The notes beneath the pieces are model-generated. The model ran no database searches and was not told where the DNA came from. It worked only from the letters and a program-made list of their open reading frames with translations. DNA of 64,000 nucleotides, taken from assembly GCF_003121585.1 (NCBI RefSeq), contig NZ_QEOO01000042.1:62001-126000 (forward strand), in the 5' to 3' direction. Both the position numbers and the translations under genes were made by a program. Positions within the stretch are counted from its first letter, which is position 1; every line of letters begins with the position of its first letter. Shown here in pieces: positions 32,968 to 40,777 of this stretch. The DNA is from Nocardioides speluncae (GTDB lineage Bacteria; Actinomycetota; Actinomycetes; Propionibacteriales; Nocardioidaceae).

Positions 32968-33070
32968 GGCCGGTTCGGCGCTCTGTCAGGTGAAGACGGG
33001 CCGGTTCGGCGCTCTGTCAGGTGAAGAGCGGCCGGGTCAGCGCTCTGTCGGGTGAAGACGGGACGGGTCG
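32968..33070 (-). repeat. 31-bp tandem repeat array, reverse orientation
   Basis: Units beginning GGCCGG (last one GGACGG) occur at 32968, 32999, 33030 and 33061, again exactly 31 bp apart. They contain AGGTGAAGAGCGGCCGGGTC, the reverse complement of the forward array's core. Some units have GTTCGGCGCTCTGTC instead of the forward spacer. With 32808-32945 this forms a large inverted arrangement around a 22-bp centre. Confidence 0.9.
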
Positions 33071-33182
33071 CCTAAGGTACCTAGGGCCGCCTCAGGCGGC
33101 CAGGAATAGGGCAGTCGCCCGATGTGGGGGCCTACCTCATAGAAGCAATCTCCTTACCAACAGCCAGAACAAGGAGATTGAA

Positions 33183-33356
33183 GTGAGCAACCTGATCACC
33201 CTGACCGACCGCGCCGTCCTCGACCAGCAGGACCACCTCCGCGAGGCCCGCCAGCGGGCCCTGGTCCGCGAGGTGAAGGCGAACCGCCGTTCCAACGAGC
33301 AGAAGGTACGCCGGCACCGTGCCAGCACCCGCCTGATTCAGCGCTTCGCGGCCTGA
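33183..33356 (+). CDS. Small basic hypothetical protein
   Basis: 57 residues from GTG at 33183, behind AAGGAG at good spacing. The sequence is mostly charged and predicted helical (DHLREARQRALVREVKANRR, KVRRHRASTRL), with many Arg and no Cys or membrane segment. The family is not recognised; nucleic-acid binding is only a guess from the charge. The leader carries a GCCGCC-TCA-GGCGGC hairpin (33086-33100) and a CCTAAGGTACCTAGG near-palindrome. A strong terminator follows it. Confidence 0.6.
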   Translation: MSNLITLTDRAVLDQQDHLREARQRALVREVKANRRSNEQKVRRHRASTRLIQRFAA

Positions 33357-33406
33357 TGAGTGCGCGGTCGCAGCGGCAGCTGCGATGTCGACCACACAGA
33401 CGACGA

Positions 33407-33450
33407 ACAAGGGCCTCTGACCTGCATCGATGCAGGTCAGAGGCCCTTGT
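33407..33450. terminator. Perfect 44-bp palindromic bidirectional terminator
   Basis: A perfect inverted repeat with arms containing ACAAGGGCCTCTGACCTGCA around a TCGA centre. It lies between the convergent small gene (ending 33356) and the membrane-protein gene (ending 33483), so it should stop transcription from both sides. No long T-run, as usual in high-GC actinobacteria. The same stem sequence reappears at 62221-62260. Confidence 0.85.
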
Positions 33451-33482
33451 CGTTCCCGTCGACCTAGAACCGGTCGATGGAT

Positions 33483-34463
33483 TCAGTGACCGGCAAGTGC
33501 TTCGCCCCGGTCCACCCTGCGACGTGGCGAATCCTCGTCGGTGGAATCGTCGGTGGGGTCGTCACTGCGTCGGGTCCGGTAGAGCGACCTGACGAACTCG
33601 ACGGTCGACGATGTGATGGCGCCGTACCGCACCGCATCGTGGAGAATCTGGTCGGCCTCGACCCGGGCTCGCACACCCTGGCGCAGCATCCAGGCCGGAA
33701 CTGCCGCAGCCATCAGCCACCACAGCGACGTCGTGGCGAGCAGGCCGGTCAGGATCAGCGTCGGCACGATGATCGCAGCGCGCAGGGAGCCCTCGGACTG
33801 CACGCGGTCCCAGTCGTTGTACAGCGCATCCCGCTCGATCTGCAGCCGCATGGGCAGCTCGGAGTACAGCTCCTCCCTGACCGACTCCGGCGCCAGATAG
33901 AACAGCAGCCACGAGTGTGCGCTCGCGTCCGCGAGGTCGGTGGCGCGGACGACCTTGCGGCGGATCTTCACAGGTACGGCGAGCGACGAGTTCTCATCGG
34001 TTGCCTCCCGTACATCACGCGCCCAGGTCTGCATCGACGGCGGACACTCGGAACGATCGAACACCTGCCAGTCAATGGTCTCCGGAACAGCGGCCGTCAC
34101 CCGGTACAACCAGTGGTCGAAGCCGCCGTCCCGTGCCTGGAGCTCACCGCTCAGGCCAAAGGCCGAGTTCAACAACCGGTCCCGTCGGTGTCCCGAGTTG
34201 ATCTTCAGCCGGTCCGCGATCGCTCGTAGCCGAACCGACGGGACGAGGCTTCCCAGCAAGATGGCTGCGACCCCCAAGGCAGCCAGCACCAGGTGGACGC
34301 CCGCGAAGTCGGTCAGGGCGTGCAGCCGGCGAGATACCAGGCCGCCATCGCTGCTGGGCAACGCATCCTCGCCGAGTGCGATCCAACCGATCAAGAACCA
34401 TAGGGATCCAGCGATCAGTGGTGTTCGGGTATGCCGAAAGCCCGGCAGGATGTTGGCAAGCAC
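33483..34463 (-). CDS. Hypothetical membrane protein
   Basis: 326 residues. Three to four hydrophobic segments: about 14-32 (LIAGSLWFLIGWIALG), about 55-75 (VHLVLAALGVAAILLG), and a double segment about 230-262 (IVPTLILTGLLA, LWWLMAAAVPAWML). Between the second and third is a soluble region of about 150 residues. The tail is Asp/Arg-rich. No enzyme motif seen and no family recognised. Monocistronic, ending against the palindromic terminator. Confidence 0.7.
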   Translation of the reverse strand: MLANILPGFRHTRTPLIAGSLWFLIGWIALGEDALPSSDGGLVSRRLHALTDFAGVHLVLAALGVAAILLGSLVPSVRLRAIADRLKINSGHRRDRLLNSAFGLSGELQARDGGFDHWLYRVTAAVPETIDWQVFDRSECPPSMQTWARDVREATDENSSLAVPVKIRRKVVRATDLADASAHSWLLFYLAPESVREELYSELPMRLQIERDALYNDWDRVQSEGSLRAAIIVPTLILTGLLATTSLWWLMAAAVPAWMLRQGVRARVEADQILHDAVRYGAITSSTVEFVRSLYRTRRSDDPTDDSTDEDSPRRRVDRGEALAGH

Positions 34464-34486
34464 GGCAGGTCATCGTACGGGGCGGG

Positions 34487-35800
34487 TCAGGAGCGCAGCA
34501 GGATGGCGAGGCCGCCGGTGGTGTAGACGACCATCAGGGCCAGCAGCGGCACCTGAGCCGGGACGGCCCGGGCTGCCGGGAACAGCCGGACCGAGCGGTC
34601 GTGGGCGGCGACCACGCCGAGCACATGGCCGAGCACGATCGCGCCGACCTGGAGGGTCGCCGTACCGGACGCGCCGAGGAGCAGGGCCGGCGCGGCCGGG
34701 TTGTCGGCGCCCAGCGCGATGGCGACGATCCTCGGGGCTTCCAGAGTGAAGAGCGAGAAGTAGTGGGCAACCAGGTAGCCGACGGCGATCGGCAGCAGGC
34801 TGTGGGCGAAGGCGGTGACCGGACCGGGCGCCCGTGAGGTGCGGCCGGCGATGACCTGGGACAGGCCCGCGCATGACGCGTAGAGGCCCGCAACCACGAG
34901 GCAGGCGGCGGTGAGGCCGAGGGTTCCGGCGCCCGTCCGGCCGAGGGTGGAGGTCTCCAAGGTCTCGATCCAGCCCGGCGACCTGGAAAGCCCGTCGTAC
35001 GCCGTGCTGCCGAGTAGGACGCAGACGGCGGCCGCCAGGCCAGGCGCCGACGGCACAGCGTCCAGGCTGTTCAGTGGGCTGCGCAGGACCAGGCGCCCGT
35101 CAGCAGGTCTGCGGCCGAGCGGCGAGAGGTGTCCCAGCAGTGCGGAGTAGGCCTCGAAGGCGTCGCCTCGCTCGAACCACGCACTCCCATAGACCGCCGC
35201 CGCTGCAAGCTGGGCGACCGCGTACGCCGTGAGGAAGGCGAGGAGGCTGGAGCGGGCGGACGGCTCGGGCGCGGCGAGCTCGAGCCAGGTGAAGGCGAAC
35301 AGGCCCAGGGCGGCCGGCCAGTAGCCGAGCCGGGCGGGCAGCGGACGGCCCTGCCGCGGCGACCGGCGCAGCGCCCGGCAGGCCAGCGCATGGACGGTCC
35401 GCAGCGGGTTGAGCAGGCGCCAGACCGGGCCGAGCAGCAGGGACGCCGGCACCAGGCCGACCCAGAGCAGGACGAAGACGGCGCCCGCCGCCGGGTTCCG
35501 GTCCGGGTCGTCGGGGCCGAGGATCAGGTGGGCGACCACGAACACCGCGGCCGCCAGGCCCAGAGCGCGGAGCGTGTGCCGCACGGCCGGCCCGTCCGCG
35601 AGCCGCTCAACGGCCGCGGGCAACGGCCGCCCGGCGGTGTCGCCCGAGAACCGGGATCGCGGCCACAGCAGGCCCAGCGCGAGGAAGGAGACGAACAGCG
35701 CGGCGAAGGCACCGGCGTACGCGTAGAGGGCGGGGATCGGCAGGTCCTGCCGGCCGCCGATCCCATGGGCGAGGCTCAGCCCGTCCTCGACCCGGATCAC
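34487..35800 (-). CDS. Hypothetical polytopic membrane protein
   Basis: 437 residues with about ten hydrophobic segments, for example YAYAGAFAALFVSFLALGLL, LGLAAAVFVVAHLIL and VLGHVLGVVAAHDRSVRLF. No transporter signature that I can name. It is the last gene of an operon with the cupredoxin-like lipoprotein (GTGA overlap) and the beta-helix protein, so it may form the membrane part of the same extracytoplasmic system. Confidence 0.7.
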   Translation of the reverse strand: MIRVEDGLSLAHGIGGRQDLPIPALYAYAGAFAALFVSFLALGLLWPRSRFSGDTAGRPLPAAVERLADGPAVRHTLRALGLAAAVFVVAHLILGPDDPDRNPAAGAVFVLLWVGLVPASLLLGPVWRLLNPLRTVHALACRALRRSPRQGRPLPARLGYWPAALGLFAFTWLELAAPEPSARSSLLAFLTAYAVAQLAAAAVYGSAWFERGDAFEAYSALLGHLSPLGRRPADGRLVLRSPLNSLDAVPSAPGLAAAVCVLLGSTAYDGLSRSPGWIETLETSTLGRTGAGTLGLTAACLVVAGLYASCAGLSQVIAGRTSRAPGPVTAFAHSLLPIAVGYLVAHYFSLFTLEAPRIVAIALGADNPAAPALLLGASGTATLQVGAIVLGHVLGVVAAHDRSVRLFPAARAVPAQVPLLALMVVYTTGGLAILLRS

Positions 35801-36216
35801 CGGACGACGAGCTCGGTCAGGACCTGGCCGGCGTGGGCGGTCGCCACGGTGAAGCTGCCCGGGCCGGCGACGACGAAGCTCACCTGGGTGGCCCGGTGGG
35901 CCGCGAGCCGGGTCGGCCGCACGAGCCCGGGCGCGCGCAACTCGTCGGCCACATCGCTGGTCACCACCACCGCCACCCGGTCGCCTGCCGCCACCTCGAC
36001 GCGACCTGCGGGCGGGCTGACCTTCCCAGCGGTGATGGCGATCCGCAGGGTCACGTCAGGCAGGTCGCTGCCCGCGTTGTCCGGTGGCTGGGTCGCCGGT
36101 GCGACCGGCCCCGTTGCGGTGTCGTGCGAGGTACCCGGCGGGTGGTGAGTGGTCGGCCGCGAGCACCCGGTCGCGACCACCAGCAGCACCAGGGCGACCA
36201 GAGCGTGTCTCCTCAT
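35797..36216 (-). CDS. Lipoprotein with cupredoxin-like domain
   Basis: 139 residues from ATG at 36216, overlapping the beta-helix gene stop (ATGA). Signal peptide with lipobox VVATGC places Cys at about 20. After a Thr/Pro-rich linker, the about 85-residue domain (TLRIAITAGKVSP, VVVTSDVADELRAPGL, SFVVAGPGSFTVATA) has the strand pattern of small cupredoxin-like folds. The His/Met copper ligands of true cupredoxins are not evident, so metal binding is doubtful. Confidence 0.65.
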   Translation of the reverse strand: MRRHALVALVLLVVATGCSRPTTHHPPGTSHDTATGPVAPATQPPDNAGSDLPDVTLRIAITAGKVSPPAGRVEVAAGDRVAVVVTSDVADELRAPGLVRPTRLAAHRATQVSFVVAGPGSFTVATAHAGQVLTELVVR

Positions 36217-38231
36217 GCGAGGGCGGCGCGAACCTGCTCGCGGCTGCGGGCTGCGGCGGTCACGGCCCACACGACCCAGACGATGCCGAGCAGGGTCCGC
36301 AGCCACGCAGGGCTGATCGGCGTCCACGGGAGCATCATCACGCTCTTGTCGAAGGCGTCGAGCAGCGTGACCACGCCGAGCACGATGGTGACCCAGCCAA
36401 AGCCCCGCCACCGAGATCGCAGCAGGAGGCCGGTCACGACCCACCAAGCACCGAGGAGCAGCAGGCTCACGGCAGGGACGCCGGTGCCGGCGTACGCCGT
36501 GGTCGAGCCGACGATGCTGAGCACCAGACCCGCCAGGCCGGCGGCGTACACGATGGTTCCGAGGGGCACTCGGCGAAGGGTGCGAAACCAGAGCACGCCG
36601 CCCACCAGGGCCAGCACCGCTGCGACCGCCAGGCTGATCTGGGTCTCGACCCGCTCCAGGCCGGTCGCGCCGTACCAGTCGCAGCCAGCAGGCAGTCTGC
36701 GGTCCTGCGCGGAGTACTCGGCGCAGACCATCAGCGCGGCCAGCTTCACCGGCTCACCCACAACCCGGTCGCTGCCGCCCGAGACCTCGCCGGCCTTGTC
36801 GCCGCAGGAGGGCAGCACCGGCGGATTGCTGCGGCCGTCCTGGCCAGACCAGCAGTTGCCCTCTCCCTGGCCGTCCCACCAGGTGTCGAGCTCGTTGGGC
36901 CGGGACTTGCCGGCCTGGTCCACGCCCAGGTGGTTGCCGACGTACCGGTTGTGGTGAGAGGTGTCGGCCTGCTTGGCGAGCGAGCTCTCGCTGCGGATGA
37001 ACGCCGGGACCGAATGCAGCACGAACGCCGCGCGGTCGTGGCCGTAGACCCAGTTGTCCTCGAAGACGTTGTAGTTGCCGCCGGCGGTGATGAAGCCCGA
37101 CCCCACGGGAACCGAGATCTGCGGGCAGACCACGCCATCCTCGTAGCCGCGTTCGGCGGGCGGCTTGGCGCAGGTCCCGTCTTTGATGTGCTTGTAGTAG
37201 TCGGCGTTGTTGTCGTGGACCAGGTTCCGCTCGAACTTCGCGTGATCCTGCGGAAGGCCGGGATGGTCGGGGAACGCGCTGTCCATGGTGGCGCCGGCCA
37301 TGTTGTGGTCGAACTCGTTGTCGTGCACCCACACCGAGTTCCCCGCCGTACCCGAGTAGCCGACCATGTTGTGGTGGCTGCGGCAGCCGGTGATCTCGAT
37401 GGCATACCGGGGTACGTCGTACTCACGGTCGCTGTTGATGTCGGAGGCGCTGCCGGGGTAGAGCCCGGAGTCGCCGTTGCCGTAGGACTCGCAGTCGGTG
37501 TAGAGCCCGTGGTCGCTGGCGAAGGTGAGGAAGCCGTACTCGTCGTTCCAGCGGCTCAGGACGTCGTCGATCACGAACCCGTCCGTGGCCAGGATGTAGA
37601 GCGAGTTGAAGGTGGACCGCTGGACGGTGAAGTTCCGGAAGTAGATGCCGTCGGACATGTCTGAGCGGATCACGTTCAGCTTGCCGTACTGCCCGTCGAT
37701 GATGACATCGTCGCGGCTGGCGCCGGTGCCTTCGATCTGCAGGTCCTGCTTGTCGAGGATGGCGACCAGGTTGTCGTTGTTCGGGCACTGGTTCTGCTGC
37801 TCCCACGACAGGACCTGGTAGCCGAACGACGAGTCGGGCGCGTCGAGGTTGGCACAGACGCCGGTCGGCTTCGGCTGCGTGGGCTCCTCGAGATAGAGGC
37901 CCGGCAGGATCGCGATGTTCATCCCGGGCTTGTCGACGGCATCGACCGCCGCCTGCAGGTCGCGGAAGCCATCCTTCTGGCAGCGGTCGAACAGCGCCAG
38001 GTTTCGCTGCTGCAGCGCGGCCGGAAACTCGGCGATGCGCTGCTGAAAGTCCGCCCGGTCGGTCTTGCAGACGATCAGATCGGGGTCGCCTTGCCGGTAC
38101 TTCGGCACGCTCCCCGACCCATCGGGGAACTCCACCGGCCGCTCCTCGTGCGCCAGGGAAGGCGCGGCGATACCGAGTACGACGATGCTGGCGGCGATGA
38201 GGGCGAGCAAGGCCCGGCGAGCGTGCGACAT
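36213..38231 (-). CDS. Secreted right-handed beta-helix protein with C-terminal membrane segments
   Basis: 672 residues from ATG at 38231, which starts directly at a signal peptide (RRALLALIAASIVVLGIAAPSLA). Residues about 60-480 are rich in short strands with Asn, Gly, Asp and His (NFTVQRSTFNSLYILATDGF, NVWVHDNEFDHNMAG-type turns), typical of right-handed parallel beta-helix (NosD/pectate-lyase-like) proteins. The last about 150 residues contain four or five membrane helices. Several conserved Cys are present. Anchored outside the membrane, probably working with the two downstream products; a carbohydrate or metal ligand is possible but unproven. Confidence 0.8.
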   Translation of the reverse strand: MSHARRALLALIAASIVVLGIAAPSLAHEERPVEFPDGSGSVPKYRQGDPDLIVCKTDRADFQQRIAEFPAALQQRNLALFDRCQKDGFRDLQAAVDAVDKPGMNIAILPGLYLEEPTQPKPTGVCANLDAPDSSFGYQVLSWEQQNQCPNNDNLVAILDKQDLQIEGTGASRDDVIIDGQYGKLNVIRSDMSDGIYFRNFTVQRSTFNSLYILATDGFVIDDVLSRWNDEYGFLTFASDHGLYTDCESYGNGDSGLYPGSASDINSDREYDVPRYAIEITGCRSHHNMVGYSGTAGNSVWVHDNEFDHNMAGATMDSAFPDHPGLPQDHAKFERNLVHDNNADYYKHIKDGTCAKPPAERGYEDGVVCPQISVPVGSGFITAGGNYNVFEDNWVYGHDRAAFVLHSVPAFIRSESSLAKQADTSHHNRYVGNHLGVDQAGKSRPNELDTWWDGQGEGNCWSGQDGRSNPPVLPSCGDKAGEVSGGSDRVVGEPVKLAALMVCAEYSAQDRRLPAGCDWYGATGLERVETQISLAVAAVLALVGGVLWFRTLRRVPLGTIVYAAGLAGLVLSIVGSTTAYAGTGVPAVSLLLLGAWWVVTGLLLRSRWRGFGWVTIVLGVVTLLDAFDKSVMMLPWTPISPAWLRTLLGIVWVVWAVTAAARSREQVRAALA

Positions 38232-38299
38232 GGTCGCATCACCGTAGAGTTGGGCGTTCGTCCAGGTCAAGGGACTGCAATCCGCGGCTGGCCCCAGCC

Positions 38300-38335
38300 T
38301 TGATTAATAAGAAGATATCTTCCTATAGTGGCTTC
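38300..38335 (+). promoter_or_regulatory. Promoter of padR-like gene with palindromic operator
   Basis: TTGATT (38300-38305), an 18-bp spacer and TATAGT (38324-38329) make a good promoter. The predicted transcription start is at or next to the GTG at 38336, which suggests a leaderless mRNA. The spacer contains AGAAGATATCTTCC, a near-palindrome with an AAGATATCTT core, a likely autoregulatory PadR site. Confidence 0.6.
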
Positions 38336-38689
38336 GTGGCACGACGCAAGCCCGGAACCCTGCTCCCTCTCGAGACCGAGATCCTTGAGGCGGCGCTGTC
38401 CATGGCCGGTTCCGGCGAGACCACCTTCCACGGATTCGGTCTTGCCAAGGTCATCCGGGAGCAGACCGGGTCACGTTCACTAACGGCTCATGGAACCCTC
38501 TACAAGGCACTGGGCCGGCTCGAGGAGTTCGGACTGCTCACCTCCCGCTGGGAGGATCCGGCCGCGGTTGAGGGGAGGCCGCGCCGGCGCCTTTACGAGC
38601 TCACCGGCCAAGGTGCCCAAGTGGCCAGGCGGTCTATCGCAGACAAAGCCGCGCGGCCGTTCCCCAGGCTTGCTCCGGGGTCCGCATGA
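38336..38689 (+). CDS. PadR-family transcriptional regulator
   Basis: 117 residues. Winged-helix pattern of PadR proteins: LLPLETEILEAALSMA, GFGLAKVIREQTG, LTAHGTLYKALGRLEEFGLL, and the wing GRPRRRLYELTGQG. I start it at GTG 38336 because a -10 element lies 6 nt upstream; a TTG at 38300 would add 12 residues and overlap the promoter. It overlaps the next gene by ATGA. In such pairs the PadR protein usually represses its own operon, and the second gene is a membrane protein acting as its partner. Confidence 0.9.
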   Translation: MARRKPGTLLPLETEILEAALSMAGSGETTFHGFGLAKVIREQTGSRSLTAHGTLYKALGRLEEFGLLTSRWEDPAAVEGRPRRRLYELTGQGAQVARRSIADKAARPFPRLAPGSA

Positions 38690-39105
38690 CACTCGAGCGC
38701 GTGGTCAAGGTGGTCGAGCGGTGGGTGCGGGCGTATACCCGGGGGCTGCCGCCGTCAGTCGCCCAGCGCCGGGCCGACGAGCTCGGCGCCGACCTACAAG
38801 ACCACATCGCGCACGAACGCGCCCGAGGTGTCAGCGATCGGCGCATCGCCCTCAGCATCCTGTCGCGGATGGTCCGCGGCCTGGCCGCCGACACCGCTTG
38901 GCGGGCCGAACTACTCACAGGAGATCCCATGGAACGCGTTCCGGCCGCCCTTCCTCCGCTCGGACTCGGACTACTCGTCGCTGCGGTCATCACCGTGGGC
39001 GTCATGCCGCTGGTCGGCGGCGGCGCACCGATCGCCGGCGTCGTCGTAGGACTCGCCGCAGGGCTGATCTACGCACGACGTCGTCGGGCCTCGAAAGAGA
39101 CGTGA
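38686..39105 (+). CDS. PadR-partner membrane protein
   Basis: 139 residues. The N-terminal about 80 form a soluble helical region (VVERWVRAYTRGLPPSVAQRR, LGADLQDHIAHERARG) similar to the domain found in PadR-associated membrane proteins. Two membrane helices follow (LGLGLLVAAVITVGVM, APIAGVVVGLAAGLIY) and a basic end RRRRASKET. It overlaps padR by ATGA. Likely to sense or modify the membrane signal read by the regulator. Confidence 0.75.
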   Translation: MTLERVVKVVERWVRAYTRGLPPSVAQRRADELGADLQDHIAHERARGVSDRRIALSILSRMVRGLAADTAWRAELLTGDPMERVPAALPPLGLGLLVAAVITVGVMPLVGGGAPIAGVVVGLAAGLIYARRRRASKET

Positions 39106-39370
39106 ATCGGGTACCAGGCCAAACCGAAGGGGCCTCTGACCTGGCCAAACAGCGTTCACTGTCTATCACCGGCTTTCACTGACTTGCATTCAATCTGGCC
39201 CAGACGGCAGGACGTCGCGAGCCGAGGTGGTTGCCGGCAACGACCCAAGGCTGGCCAGCCCTGGGCCGCGCTACTCGAGCAGCGTCGGGCACCTGTCGCG
39301 ACGCGCGTCTGAGCAGCCTGCGGCTACTCGGCACCTCGGCTGCGACAAATTCAGGAACCCCGCTGAGACG

Positions 39371-40336
39371 TCATGCCTGAACGGCCTTGATTGCCGCCAA
39401 CGTGGCAGCGGCGTATGTCGATGGGTCGGCCAAGGGGAGGTTGTGGTCCGCCTCGACCTCGACGACAGTGGCGCCGAGCGCCCGGGCAGCTGCCCGTTGG
39501 AGCGGCGGCCGGCACAGGCGATCTCCGGTCAGCAGGACGTAGGCGGCATGGGGTAGGCCCGGGCTGGCCGCCACGCGGGGACCGTAGTCCTGCCGGAAGA
39601 CGTCATCGAGGACGCCGATCGCCTCGGCGCCGTTCATCTGCGAGAGCTCGCTTCGCAGCCAGTGCCAGTGGTGCCTCAGATCCGGATTCCGCTGAGCTGT
39701 GCGCACCCAGTACCGCCACGGCAGCGAGTCCAGCAGGCCCGTCCTAGCGAGCGGACGGAGCAGTCGAAGCGCCCAGTAGAGGGCGAGGTCCCGAGGCATC
39801 GTGCCGGCCTTCAAGGCGGCGGCTTGAACGACCATCCCGGCGACCCTGTGGGGGTAGCGCAGTGCGAGCTCGATGGTGGCCATGCCACCAAGCGAGTACC
39901 CGACGACGATCGCGCGGTCGACGCCGAGGGCGTCGAGGACATCCGCGGCTTCGTCGGCCATCGCGGTGATGGAGAAGGCACCGCCGCGCAGCCCCTGGCC
40001 ATGGCTGTGACAGTCGTAGGCAATGACGGTGTGGTGGGCCGCGAGGTCGTCGTAGATGCGGGAGAAGTTCACATCCGCCGTCAACGTCCAGCCGTGGAGC
40101 AGGAGGACTGGCAACGCCCCCTGGGGACCCTCGATCCGTCGCGCCGATAGGGAACGGCCATCACTGAGCAGCACGTCATGGTGCGGCAGCGAGAGTCGGC
40201 CGCTGAGCTGGTGTGAGCGCTGGACTTGTCGTGCGCCGAGGATGGCCCTGGCGAGCAGGTCGAGATCGTCGTGCGCGTTCCTGACCCATGTCCGTGGACT
40301 TCCTGGCACGTGGCGGCCTTTCAGGTCCTGCACCAT
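39371..40336 (-). CDS. Alpha/beta-fold hydrolase
   Basis: 321 residues. VLLLHGWT (oxyanion region), nucleophile elbow VGYSLGG (Ser about 147), catalytic Asp near LLTGDRL and His in VEADHNLPL. An about 50-residue N-terminal extension precedes the core. Substrate unknown; esterase, epoxide hydrolase and haloperoxidase-like activities all share this plan. Stands alone; a small palindrome precedes its start. Confidence 0.85.
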   Translation of the reverse strand: MVQDLKGRHVPGSPRTWVRNAHDDLDLLARAILGARQVQRSHQLSGRLSLPHHDVLLSDGRSLSARRIEGPQGALPVLLLHGWTLTADVNFSRIYDDLAAHHTVIAYDCHSHGQGLRGGAFSITAMADEAADVLDALGVDRAIVVGYSLGGMATIELALRYPHRVAGMVVQAAALKAGTMPRDLALYWALRLLRPLARTGLLDSLPWRYWVRTAQRNPDLRHHWHWLRSELSQMNGAEAIGVLDDVFRQDYGPRVAASPGLPHAAYVLLTGDRLCRPPLQRAAARALGATVVEVEADHNLPLADPSTYAAATLAAIKAVQA

Positions 40337-40343
40337 AACACTC

Positions 40344-40359
40344 GCTACGTTACGGTAGC
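40344..40359. promoter_or_regulatory. Inverted repeat upstream of the hydrolase gene
   Basis: GCTAC-GTTACG-GTAGC, 7 nt upstream of the hydrolase ATG. Five-base perfect arms with a six-base centre, like many TetR-type sites. No regulator gene is adjacent, so the assignment is weak. Confidence 0.35.
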
Positions 40360-40387
40360 AGGCCCGAGAGGTCCGTCAAGGCTGCTG

Positions 40388-40714
40388 TCAGGCGTCAGCC
40401 CCGGGGCGGCGATACTCGACGCTGCGACGGCTGGCCTCGTCGATGTCCTCAGGCGCGAGCAGCACGGTGGTCCGTGACCGAGCCGCACCTCCGGCCGAGG
40501 TCACCAGGCTGAGGGCTGCCGCAGACACGTTGTCCGGGAGCTCGCCGATCACCACCAGGTCATCGGAACCAAGGGCGTAGTAGAAGACTTCGAGCTTGCC
40601 GCCGACGCTCTCGAGCATTCGCTGCACGGCGTCCCGCCGGCCCGATCCGCCTTCGGCGAGTAGTCCGTCGGCACCTTCAGCGGTGTAGTTGACCTGCCAT
40701 AGATACTTCGGCAT
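40388..40714 (-). CDS. GYD-domain protein
   Basis: 108 residues from ATG at 40714 (MPKYLWQVNYTAEG). The pattern YLWQVNYTAEGADGLL, then a long helix (RRDAVQRMLESVGGKLEVFYYALGS) and DDLVVIGELPD matches the GYD family of small dimeric ferredoxin-like-fold proteins. Function unknown. Upstream in-frame starts exist but would add unrelated residues. Confidence 0.8.
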   Translation of the reverse strand: MPKYLWQVNYTAEGADGLLAEGGSGRRDAVQRMLESVGGKLEVFYYALGSDDLVVIGELPDNVSAAALSLVTSAGGAARSRTTVLLAPEDIDEASRRSVEYRRPGADA

Positions 40715-40777
40715 CGGATCCCCATCTCTGCTCGACAGTTGGGCGATCCTCACGCTAGCGGTCGCGCAACGAGGGGA

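Noticed and set aside
32808..33070. CRISPR array
   Set aside because: The 31-bp units are contiguous with no unique spacers, and there are two opposed arrays; no cas genes.
33132..33410. Minus-strand frame opposite the small basic gene
   Set aside because: It would read through the terminator and leader hairpin, and the plus-strand frame has the better ribosome site.
39125..39145. Terminator after the PadR-partner gene
   Set aside because: Only one half of the GGGCCTCTGACCTG stem is present, with no complementary arm close by.
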